From the NCBI GenBank assembly GCA_000818945.1, contig KN805425.1, forward strand, positions 127,479 to 191,478: a stretch of 64,000 bases of DNA, read 5' to 3'. The notes beneath the pieces are model-generated. The model ran no database searches. It was not told where the DNA came from and saw only the letters and a program-made list of their open reading frames with translations. The stretch comes from Schizochytrium sp. CCTCC M209059. Its lineage: Eukaryota; Sar; Bigyra; Thraustochytrida; Thraustochytriidae. This document shows positions 56,588 through 64,000 of the stretch, piece by piece (the first letter of the stretch is position 1; the number at the start of each line of letters is the position of its first letter). The position numbers and the translations under genes are program-made.

Positions 56588-58591
56588 ATGAGTCTCCTGG
56601 ACGGCGTCCACTTCGACAACCTCGAGAGCGCGGGCGGCGAGGACACGTTGGGCTCGAGCAAGAGCCTCGGCCGCGCCTCAAGCGGCGGCTCGTTTCGAAA
56701 GAGCCTCGATGTCGCAGAGGCGCGCGAGGGCCGCATCCAAAGGTCCGTCGAAATTCGCAAGCGGCAGCGTGGGGCCACCGCGCAGGCGAAACGGAGACGC
56801 GCGCTCGAAAAGCAAGAGCGTGCAGAGGTCGCAGCGCAAGACAGCTACACCGCAGACCAAGTGACCCAGGCCCTGCATGACCTCGATGTCCCGGAAAACA
56901 CTGCTCGAGCAGTGGCGGACCTCCGCGCGTGGCTCTCGCTCGCGCCTCTCCGGGCGTCGTGCGAACCGGAGCTTGCCCAGCAAGAGCACGACAGGTACAC
57001 GCATAGCGACGTTGCCACCCAGCTTTGCATTGACCGAGGCATGGTCGAGAAGATGCTGCCACTCCTCCGCGTTGACCCCAGGGCGGACGACGCCGAGGCC
57101 CGTTTCGACCTTGCCTTCAACGCCACTTGGTGCATTACGAACATTGCCACGGGCACGGCCGAGCAAACACAGGCAACACTCTGCGCCGTTCCCGCGCTGA
57201 CGACACTCCTCAATCGGGGTCCACGCAAGGTCCGGGACCAGGCAGCATGGGCCCTGGGGAACATGGCTGCCGAAAACCAAAGCGTGCGTGAGGAGCTCAT
57301 TCGAGTCGGCGTCATTCCTCCATTGGTGATCCTTCTACGCGAGCCTCACAGTCCCGAGGCCATTCGCGTAAAGCGCACGGCTGCATGGGCGCTCTGCAAT
57401 CTTGCGCGCGGCGATCAGACCTCGGGCAAACCCTTTTTCTCTGCCGCGGCGCATCTCGCCCTCGTCGAAATTCTCGAGTCATACACTGACCAAGCTCTTC
57501 GCGAAGGTTTCCAGTCTGACGCCGGCGCTCTCATCAGTGAAGTGCTTTGGACCCTGACATTCCTGAGCGCCAAGGAACCGACTCTTTGCATCATTCTCGT
57601 GCACCAAAAGATCCTCACACACCTCGTACGTCTCTTCACAGCCTGTAAAGGCGAGCTTTCGATCTGCATTCCTTCGCTGCGGGCTCTTGCAAACTTGATT
57701 CCGTTGCGCCTCGAAAGTCCGCCCGGCCGCGAGGCATCGCTCGTGACAGCCGTGTGTCAGCAGCCTGGGTTTCTTGACACGCTGCAGTCGATGATGGTCG
57801 AGGGAGAATCTGCTGCAAGAGTCAGAGAAGCGATCTGGACCGTCGCGAACCTCTTTACCCTTGGGCTTCAAACGAAAGCAAGCGGTCCGCTCTCACAGGA
57901 CGAGACCGCGGTCGTGCATGATCTTATGCGCCGTTTCGCAGCGCCTCTCTGCGTCTTTTTCACAAAGTACACGTCAGAGTTTATGTTGCCGGCGTCAACA
58001 GCGCTTCTCAACCTCGTCAATCGCGAAGACGTCTCTGTGCTCATCAATGTAGTTAACGAGCCCACCTCACCGCGCGTGCTCGATGTCTTTATTTCTCTTC
58101 TGCAAGAGCGAGATATCGATGTTGTGTACCGCGCGCTTGATTTTGTTGAAATGGTCCTTGCTCGTTTGAGCAATCCTTTTGCTGCGGCACGTCTGGGCGG
58201 GCGCTCGGGGATGCGTCTGGTTATGGACTATGAGGGCATTGAAGCACTCGAGTATTTGGAGATGCGGCAACTTCCAGCAGCTCATTCACACCTCTGTGCA
58301 CGCGCACACGGCCTCGCTGACTACTTCTTCGGAGTGGAGTTTGAAGAAGACGAGGAAGTCGAAGCGATACATCTTCCGGAGCAAGGCGCCAACATGTTCA
58401 AATTTTCCGCATCCTCAACACCATCAACGCAACAGACTTCTTCACCTGCATCAGCGGGGCGGGGCGCTCACCTTGTACGACCCGCGTGGCTTGCACAGCA
58501 GCAAGGCCAGCAGCAAATGCAGCACATGCACACAGACAGCAAACAGCGAACTCTGCCTGAATACGGCTTCAACGCCAAAATGGAAACCTGA
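56588..58591 (+). CDS. Importin-alpha-like nuclear import receptor
   Basis: A 667-residue protein of the karyopherin-alpha type, which binds nuclear-localisation signals and importin beta. Residues about 40-85 form a basic importin-beta-binding-like segment (RIQRSVEIRKRQRGATAQAKRRRALEK). Armadillo repeats cover about 95-560, with the recurrent W/N pattern (FNATWCITNIATG, QAAWALGNMAAEN, TAAWALCNLARGD, EVLWTLTFLSA, EAIWTVANLFT). The last block, YEGIEALEYLEMRQ followed by GLADYFFGVEFEEDEE, corresponds to the importin-alpha C-terminal 'G...IE.LQ....IY..A..II..YF..E' unit. The repeats are more divergent than in standard importin alpha, with insertions (about 375-410), so it may be a paralogue. The C terminus is Gln/Ser-rich. 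The first ATG is 56588. Confidence 0.85.
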   Translation: MSLLDGVHFDNLESAGGEDTLGSSKSLGRASSGGSFRKSLDVAEAREGRIQRSVEIRKRQRGATAQAKRRRALEKQERAEVAAQDSYTADQVTQALHDLDVPENTARAVADLRAWLSLAPLRASCEPELAQQEHDRYTHSDVATQLCIDRGMVEKMLPLLRVDPRADDAEARFDLAFNATWCITNIATGTAEQTQATLCAVPALTTLLNRGPRKVRDQAAWALGNMAAENQSVREELIRVGVIPPLVILLREPHSPEAIRVKRTAAWALCNLARGDQTSGKPFFSAAAHLALVEILESYTDQALREGFQSDAGALISEVLWTLTFLSAKEPTLCIILVHQKILTHLVRLFTACKGELSICIPSLRALANLIPLRLESPPGREASLVTAVCQQPGFLDTLQSMMVEGESAARVREAIWTVANLFTLGLQTKASGPLSQDETAVVHDLMRRFAAPLCVFFTKYTSEFMLPASTALLNLVNREDVSVLINVVNEPTSPRVLDVFISLLQERDIDVVYRALDFVEMVLARLSNPFAAARLGGRSGMRLVMDYEGIEALEYLEMRQLPAAHSHLCARAHGLADYFFGVEFEEDEEVEAIHLPEQGANMFKFSASSTPSTQQTSSPASAGRGAHLVRPAWLAQQQGQQQMQHMHTDSKQRTLPEYGFNAKMET

Positions 58592-58962
58592 TGCACACAT
58601 TCGTTTTGGTCTGCCCGGGGCTGTCAAGGCAGCAAAATAGCAAAATTTAGATTGTAATGGACCGCTGATGAAAAAGACACCTTGCGAGGCTGGTCCCCGC
58701 TGGAAGTGACTTCCTGTCCGTTTTTCTAGTTGTAAGGCTCTGGAATACCGTTGATGGAACTATGTTCCATGGCGTTCAAGTTTCCAATTTTTCTCCTTCT
58801 TTGTTTTCGTTTCTTTCCTCCGAGTCATTGGCGGCAAGCAGCAAGTAGTTCTGTGGTGTTGCTGTGCGTGTGTGCGTGCGTGCATGCGTCTGTGCGTCTG
58901 TGCGCCTGTGCGTGCGTGCACCAAATGACAAAGCAAAAATAGTATACCACGACAATTGACTA
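58592..58962. other. Spacer upstream of the carboxylesterase gene
   Basis: A 371-bp stretch between two plus-strand genes. It carries a GTGCGTGC/GTCTGTGC-rich alternating purine-pyrimidine run at about 58858-58921. No gene was seen. Confidence 0.5.
58858..58921. repeat. (GTGC)n/(TGTGCG)n alternating purine-pyrimidine repeat
   Basis: GTGCGTGCGTGCATGCGTCTGTGC-type units, about 64 bp, end about 40 bp before the carboxylesterase start codon. Such alternating sequence can adopt Z-DNA; that is general knowledge, not shown here. Confidence 0.85.
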
Positions 58963-60801
58963 ATGGGTTTACAAGGAGCACTCGTCGCGACAGTCTTCGC
59001 AGCAAGCTTGCTTCTTGTCCATGGCGACCCTGACCGAGCGGCCCTAGCAGCCCTTAAGCAGCAGAACTGGCGAGATGAGCAGGTCGCAACGGGCTTCTGG
59101 ATGGGCAGCGACCATGATGACCTCGTTTCTAATCGTTTACAAAAGGACGACGCCAGCGAGAACAACGCCGATCACAACCTCTGCCGTGCGCGTCTTGCCA
59201 CCCAAGGCGAAGTCGTTGGCACCTGGTTCGAGACCTTTCCAACGTGCACGTACAAGGGCATCCCGTATGCGCGCGCCCCTGTCGGTCGGCGAAGGTTTGC
59301 TCCCCCCGAACCTGCCGAAGCCTTTTCTTCAGAACCCTTTTACGCTACGCAATTTGGGCCTGGGTGCATTCAGGCATGTACATTTGGGCAACCAGACTTT
59401 ACGTGTCCCTCGACAACGTCCGAGGACTGCCTCTCCGTGAACGTTTTCACGCCGCAGAGCGTAAAGACACTTCGTTCGCAACAAGCTTTACCCGTTCTTA
59501 TTTTCTTCCATGGCGGAAACTATGTTGCTGGCTCGGGTGGCGTTAACCTGTATCACGGATCACGATGGTCTCACGAGCAGAGCGCAGTCGTCGTGACGCT
59601 TAACTACCGGCTCGGCGTCCTCGGAGGACTCTACACGAAGCGTGGCGGAATTCAAGGAAATTTTCAGCTGCAAGACCAGAGGCTTGCCATGCAATGGGTC
59701 CAGACCAACATTGCTGCCTTTGGCGGCGATCCCCAGCTTGTCACGATTTTTGGCCAGAGCGCAGGCGCATTCTCTGTGGCTGCACACTTGGCGAGCCCTC
59801 GGAGTTGGCCCTTTTTCCAGCGCGCTGCTGCGATTTCTGATCCCATTGCTCTGCCCACAGAAACAACAGCAAAGTCAGAGCAACTCAGCAAACGCTTTGT
59901 CAACGCCGTGGGATGCGGCCATATTGATGAGGTTCGCGAGGAAGCATGCCTCCGGAATCTCACCTCGGAAACAATTCTCACCGTCCAAGAGAAAACCGCT
60001 TTCCCCACATTTCCCGGAATGATCTTGCACAAGTTCATGCCCTGGACCCCTGTTGTCGATGGCACGGAGCTCCCCTTTTCGCCCATGGAGGCGGCTGCTC
60101 GCGGCAAGCTTGCCTCCGTTCCCATGTTAATTGGTTCCGTCGCAAACGAGTCGGTAGCTTATATTTGGGACGTATCGCCCGACCCTATGCCCAAGCTCAA
60201 ATACGAGCTCTTCATCGAGGCCATTTTCGGCCCGTTTGATGCACATCGCGTGTTTCATCAGTACGGACCACCTAACCAGGCAATGACTCGCAAGGGCGAC
60301 GTGCGCAAATTTCTTACGCAAATCGCCACAGACTACATCTTTACGTGCTCGATCCGCGCCTTTGCCAAGCACGCTGCCGAGACGAATCCAGTCTTTGTCT
60401 ATTATTACAACCATCTCCCGTCATTCAACCACTTTATGCAGGATGGTCTTTCGCCCGGGTGTGAGCACGAGATCTGTCATGGGTGTGACCTTGCCATGCT
60501 CTTCAATACCATGTACCTTGCGCGGAACGAAAGTCACCAACCAGGCCCGGGACCGACTCCTGCAGAGCTGATTCTGAGTTCGCAAATGCAGACCATTTGG
60601 ACCAACTTTGCGCGCACAGGAGATCCGAATTCGCCACGAAAGTTGCCGCGTCAATCGGACTCCCCGGAGGCTCTCTTTTTCCCAGAGTTCAACGTCTCAC
60701 GTAAGGGAATGCTCACGATGCAAGTGTCCTCCCACCCTCAATACGACTTTCGTGAGAATGTTTGCGATATGTTTGACAAAATTGGCTATGAGGTCAACTG
60801 A
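58963..60801 (+). CDS. Secreted type-B carboxylesterase
   Basis: A 612-residue alpha/beta-hydrolase of the carboxylesterase/cholinesterase family. Residues 1-22 (MGLQGALVATVFAASLLLVHG) are a signal peptide. Family hallmarks are YKGIPYARAPVGRRRFAPPEPA, EDCLSVNVFTP, the oxyanion-hole FFHGGNYVAGSG, NYRLGVLGGL, and the nucleophile elbow FGQSAGAFSV with Ser near residue 266. The candidate acid lies in VANESVAYIWD (about 395), and the candidate catalytic His is in ICHGCDLAMLF (about 506). The elbow has Gln where animal enzymes have Glu (GESAG). Paired Cys residues fit extracellular disulfides. It most likely hydrolyses esters outside the cell or in the secretory pathway; the substrate is unknown. 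No C-terminal membrane anchor or ER-retention signal is visible. Confidence 0.9.
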   Translation: MGLQGALVATVFAASLLLVHGDPDRAALAALKQQNWRDEQVATGFWMGSDHDDLVSNRLQKDDASENNADHNLCRARLATQGEVVGTWFETFPTCTYKGIPYARAPVGRRRFAPPEPAEAFSSEPFYATQFGPGCIQACTFGQPDFTCPSTTSEDCLSVNVFTPQSVKTLRSQQALPVLIFFHGGNYVAGSGGVNLYHGSRWSHEQSAVVVTLNYRLGVLGGLYTKRGGIQGNFQLQDQRLAMQWVQTNIAAFGGDPQLVTIFGQSAGAFSVAAHLASPRSWPFFQRAAAISDPIALPTETTAKSEQLSKRFVNAVGCGHIDEVREEACLRNLTSETILTVQEKTAFPTFPGMILHKFMPWTPVVDGTELPFSPMEAAARGKLASVPMLIGSVANESVAYIWDVSPDPMPKLKYELFIEAIFGPFDAHRVFHQYGPPNQAMTRKGDVRKFLTQIATDYIFTCSIRAFAKHAAETNPVFVYYYNHLPSFNHFMQDGLSPGCEHEICHGCDLAMLFNTMYLARNESHQPGPGPTPAELILSSQMQTIWTNFARTGDPNSPRKLPRQSDSPEALFFPEFNVSRKGMLTMQVSSHPQYDFRENVCDMFDKIGYEVN

Positions 60802-60958
60802 TCGAATTCTTGTCCGTCAATCAACATTTCAAGGTCTAAGAGCTCGTGATTCATTGCAAAATTCCCAAAAACGAGATAGCTCAACCAAAAGAAGAAGAAG
60901 AAGAAGAAGAAAAGATATTCGGATGGTGCATTATGACTTAACGGTGAGAGAGATTTTT

Positions 60959-63900
60959 TTATTCAGTAACAAAATTGAAAACGGAGCGACAATGAATGCT
61001 CGAGAGTAGTTTTTCGTATTCAGGCGAAGTCTGGAATTGAGGAAGTATCTCCTTTTCAAGAGTCGCGGTGGCAGCTTCGTAGGCCTCGTCAAAGACTTCT
61101 GGAGCAGGATCCTTCTCTACTCGTCGTACTATGTCATTTGCGACCTCTGGCCTGATGCTGATGGCCTCATCAGCGTCCGGCACGATGAACCGACTCACAA
61201 TGGTTGCAGCGCGCTTGGCCCGCATCACCTCGTTGTTCGGGGATCGGCGAAAGTCATCCACAAGCTGGACAAAGTTCACCGTCTCTGCCATGAAGCGCCT
61301 TTCAAGAAATGCGCGCAAATGCTTTGCATCTTCCTTGTTTTCCAAAAGTGCTTTTGCAGAGCTATAAAGACCCCCGACCGGCGGACGCAGAGCGACAAGT
61401 TCTTCGTACACCATCTGATCGCAGATCAACGCGTCGCAAAAGCTGCCCGTGACCAAAGTCACTGGCGAAACTTCACCCCACCCAACACTGGGGAGGAGCA
61501 AGCCTGGGTTCCAGAGCTCAGCGCTCGCCTCGTCTGTCTTCAGGTTGCGCTGCGTGAATGACGATTGGAGAGAGATCCGCCTGCGGAGAATATTGCGCGA
61601 GGACCCGAGCTTCCGCAACTGCTCTTTCGAGAGATCTCGAGCTGCGAACGCGAGCACACGTCCACGAGCAATAAAAACGAGTCGGAGGACCCGGGATCCG
61701 GAGTTGTAGAGCTTCTCCATGGGGATGATCACCTCGTTGCGCAGCGAGCGGAAAAGCGAGACAAGCAGACCATCCCTCAAATCGCGCAAGTTCTTGCACT
61801 GTACTGCGTTTGTGCGCAAGGCGCGCAAACCAAGAAACTCCTTGACAGCATTGTGTAGAGAAAAGGGCAGCTCGCGAAAACAGTCGCTGTCTTTCACAGC
61901 CATCTCTTCGACCCGGTACGCATAATAGGCGCGCACCAAGCCCGTCATGCGGCTTGATAGTTGCATATGGTCCATGAGCTGGAGTGCTGCGTCTCTGTAT
62001 CGGTTTCCAGCAGCCGCGGTGGAGTCCTCGATATCAACAATTGACACCAGTGTCGACGTGATGCCTGCATCGCAAAGAAAAGAGCCCACGACCATGACAA
62101 AGATTGCAAAGATGCGCTCCGCGATCCCGATGACGGGGACATTTCCGAAGCCAATTGTTGTCACCGTGTAAAAGGTAAAGTAGATTGAATCAATGTAGGC
62201 TCGGCCAATATTCGCTTGGCAATCATCGCTCATGGTTTGACAAGGCCAGTTGCTACGAGTGCTTATAAGAACTCGTGCGTACCCGCACGCCAGCCAATGT
62301 GTCACAAGGAGCACCGTGGCAACAATCTTGATCAGGTGCCTGTAGCCACTCGTGATCTGGATTCGAGCGGAAGCGTCGATAGCATTGTCAAAAATTGTCC
62401 AGCACCGCGGAATATGTCGAAGCCAGAGGAGGCGCAGCAAACGCAGCAGAAGATAGACGTGCAAAGGGCTGCTCGACCCGGCAGATTCTGCCACGGCGAG
62501 ACCAATCAGATCAAATGGCAAGGTGGCAATCACGTCGATGGCAAAACCAAAAGACCGTAACGAGGCTCGTCGAATGTCCTTCGACTCGGAAAGTACACGA
62601 CCGTTCTTGACCCGAGATACAAGCATGGCATTGACCCCTATAAAGCACCAGAGAAAGAGATCCATTTGCAAGCTTATACCAATGTAGGCTCCAGATGTGT
62701 CCTGCATGGCAAAGGCATCCGTCGCCGACATCATGGCCCAGAGAGGTACCAAAATGCCAATCTCAATGGTGACATGAAAGAGAATGGCGTGGAAGAGAAC
62801 GTAGTTGAAGTGGCCTGGCATGAGGACGTAGTGATTGAGATCAAACCCCCTTTTCCGACCTGTACTCTCGCTCTGCTCCGTATTTTGAAACATCTTGGTA
62901 AGCTTGCGCTTGTCGAGATTCTTCATGGTGTGCTCAAGTTGGCTCGGCTTGGTCACGAATTTCCTGAGCTCCTCTTCAAAGAGACTGACAAGATGAGGAT
63001 TGTCAATGAGGGCGTTTGCCACGGCGCTGCGGTCGAGAATTGCAACTTCGCATGATTCCTTGCACCTCGCTGAAGCAGGGTAACCGCCGTCGCGAGCGCG
63101 CAAGAAGCCATCGATACCAACGACGCCTCCCGGGCTCTCGACCTGGTAAAAGACGCGCTCCAAGTCTGGCGAGACGACCTCCACAGAACCCTTGAGAAGA
63201 AAGAAAAGTTGATCTCCAGTTTGTCCAGCATGATAAAGAATTGAGTGTCTCCTGAAGCGGTCAAAACGAATGGAATGAGTCACAAAGCGCCACACACGCG
63301 AGGGCCCAAGCACGGGAGTCCTTCGAAGCGTCTGCTCGCCAATGAGCTCGAGAGCGACCTGTTGTCGCAGCGGTCGGCTGAGGTAGCTGAGAACATGGTC
63401 ATCGTTGACGCCCTTTTGGCGAATCCAGGAGCGAAAGACATAGGAGCGAATATTTGACCGTAATTGAGGTGAAAATTCGCGCATCGAAGCGTACGCAGAA
63501 ATGAGGTCGGACTTCTTTTGGTACAAAATAGACGTGAGATCTGACTGCGCCACAATATCCTCGAGAAAAGCAATAATTACCGAGTAGAGCAAGCCGCCAA
63601 TGATGAGAATGCCGATCGTGTAGAGAATCTCCTCCTGAGATATTGGCACAACGTCTCCAAAGCCGACAGCTGTAATTGTTGCCACCGCAAAGTATAGAGC
63701 ATTAATATAGTCATCGAGCATGTCATTTTCTGCCTCAACGTTTTGCTCGCAGACCCACGAAATTCTTTCGGTACTGCTGCTGCATTCAACTTCATATTTT
63801 GCCGCAATTCTGTAAAATAGACAGCCCGCCCAGTGTGCGACGAGCATGAAGACGAAGATGAGCTTGGCAATGGTCAGCAGACTCTTTCTCGCCTGGTTCT

Positions 63901-64000
63901 TAACGTGACTGCCAATTGAAGCCAAGTGGTCAAGTGTTCGTGACCCGCGAAATAGCTTGTTCAGGCGAAAGAGCGAATTGTGCGGGGCCCCGGCCATGAG
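60959..64000 (-). CDS. Tandem cyclic-nucleotide-gated-type K+ channel with C-terminal RGS domain (partial)
   Basis: The 5' end lies beyond the right edge; 1012 residues are visible, numbered here from the first ATG in the window, which is internal. Unit 1 begins at the S4-S5 linker, with S5 (LIFVFMLVAHWAGCLFY), a pore helix with filter ITAVGFGD (about 110), S6, a C-linker and a cyclic-nucleotide-binding domain (about 225-345). Unit 2 starts near 395 with S1-S3, an S4 with spaced Arg (LLLRLLRLLWLRHIPR, about 515), S5, filter VTTIGFGN (about 615), S6 and a divergent CNBD-like region (about 735-870). Residues about 885-1005 are an RGS domain (LRAFLERRFMAETVNF, IVSRFIVPDADEAISI, VFDEAYEAATATLE, FQTSPEYEKLL). 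Tandem channel units with an RGS would link G-alpha signalling to ion flux. It converges with the carboxylesterase gene. Confidence 0.87.
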   Translation of the reverse strand, partial: LMAGAPHNSLFRLNKLFRGSRTLDHLASIGSHVKNQARKSLLTIAKLIFVFMLVAHWAGCLFYRIAAKYEVECSSSTERISWVCEQNVEAENDMLDDYINALYFAVATITAVGFGDVVPISQEEILYTIGILIIGGLLYSVIIAFLEDIVAQSDLTSILYQKKSDLISAYASMREFSPQLRSNIRSYVFRSWIRQKGVNDDHVLSYLSRPLRQQVALELIGEQTLRRTPVLGPSRVWRFVTHSIRFDRFRRHSILYHAGQTGDQLFFLLKGSVEVVSPDLERVFYQVESPGGVVGIDGFLRARDGGYPASARCKESCEVAILDRSAVANALIDNPHLVSLFEEELRKFVTKPSQLEHTMKNLDKRKLTKMFQNTEQSESTGRKRGFDLNHYVLMPGHFNYVLFHAILFHVTIEIGILVPLWAMMSATDAFAMQDTSGAYIGISLQMDLFLWCFIGVNAMLVSRVKNGRVLSESKDIRRASLRSFGFAIDVIATLPFDLIGLAVAESAGSSSPLHVYLLLRLLRLLWLRHIPRCWTIFDNAIDASARIQITSGYRHLIKIVATVLLVTHWLACGYARVLISTRSNWPCQTMSDDCQANIGRAYIDSIYFTFYTVTTIGFGNVPVIGIAERIFAIFVMVVGSFLCDAGITSTLVSIVDIEDSTAAAGNRYRDAALQLMDHMQLSSRMTGLVRAYYAYRVEEMAVKDSDCFRELPFSLHNAVKEFLGLRALRTNAVQCKNLRDLRDGLLVSLFRSLRNEVIIPMEKLYNSGSRVLRLVFIARGRVLAFAARDLSKEQLRKLGSSRNILRRRISLQSSFTQRNLKTDEASAELWNPGLLLPSVGWGEVSPVTLVTGSFCDALICDQMVYEELVALRPPVGGLYSSAKALLENKEDAKHLRAFLERRFMAETVNFVQLVDDFRRSPNNEVMRAKRAATIVSRFIVPDADEAISIRPEVANDIVRRVEKDPAPEVFDEAYEAATATLEKEILPQFQTSPEYEKLLSSIHCRSVFNFVTE

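Overview
This is eukaryotic nuclear DNA. It holds about 24 large, mostly uninterrupted genes on both strands, G/C-ending codons, short spacers (about 80 bp to 1.4 kb) and only one spliceosomal intron that I can support (7126-7253). The gene content (AP-4 adaptor, importin alpha, Las1, tubulin-modifying enzymes, Sfi1-like and IQ-repeat proteins, a cyclic-nucleotide-gated-type channel) fits a free-living protist with a flagellum or centrioles. The intron-poor, GC-leaning architecture and the many IQ/B-box and TTLL-type proteins suggest a stramenopile, most likely a labyrinthulomycete (thraustochytrid). That assignment is inference: no rRNA or mitochondrial marker is present.

Layout. 1-2715: low-complexity sequence without a convincing gene. 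2716-10403: AP-4 beta adaptin, a TPGS1-like tubulin polyglutamylase subunit, an intron-containing XRRA1-like LRR protein and a poly-Asp protein. 10601-18443: a C2-like multipass membrane protein, a membrane-anchored histidine phosphatase and a TPR/ankyrin/LsmAD protein. 18937-31029: an IQ-WW-B-box protein, Las1, a TTLL tubulin ligase and an Sfi1-like protein. 31090-41000: an Mrs2-type magnesium channel fused to an EF-hand, a small coiled-coil protein, PUS7 pseudouridine synthase, a mitochondrial-type DEAD-box helicase and a coiled-coil protein (possible HAUS3). 41373-50108: a C2-DENN Rab-GEF, a CRAL-TRIO protein and a TRIC-like membrane protein. 50352-64000: an RCC1-repeat protein, cytosolic AspRS with a WHEP domain, an importin-alpha-like protein, a secreted carboxylesterase and, running off the right edge, a tandem two-unit cyclic-nucleotide-binding K+-type channel with a C-terminal RGS domain.

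Themes. Several genes serve microtubules and centrioles (TPGS1-like, TTLL, Sfi1-like, possible HAUS3). Others serve trafficking (AP-4, DENN, CRAL-TRIO), RNA and translation (Las1, PUS7, AspRS, DEAD-box, LsmAD) and ion signalling (tandem channel-RGS, Mrs2-EF-hand, TRIC-like). Genes are not co-oriented into operons; many pairs are divergent or convergent. The most interesting items are the channel-RGS fusion, the Mrs2-EF-hand protein with GMN changed to GAN, the ankyrin-LsmAD architecture, and a palindrome TAGGCCTA. The palindrome occurs seven times, only between genes, each within about 460 bp upstream of a start codon. Start codons were chosen as the first or best-supported ATG; several longer reading frames begin at GTG or TTG and were shortened. 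No viral genes, rRNA, tRNA or CRISPR arrays were recognised. A 289-base run of N lies at 55850-56138.
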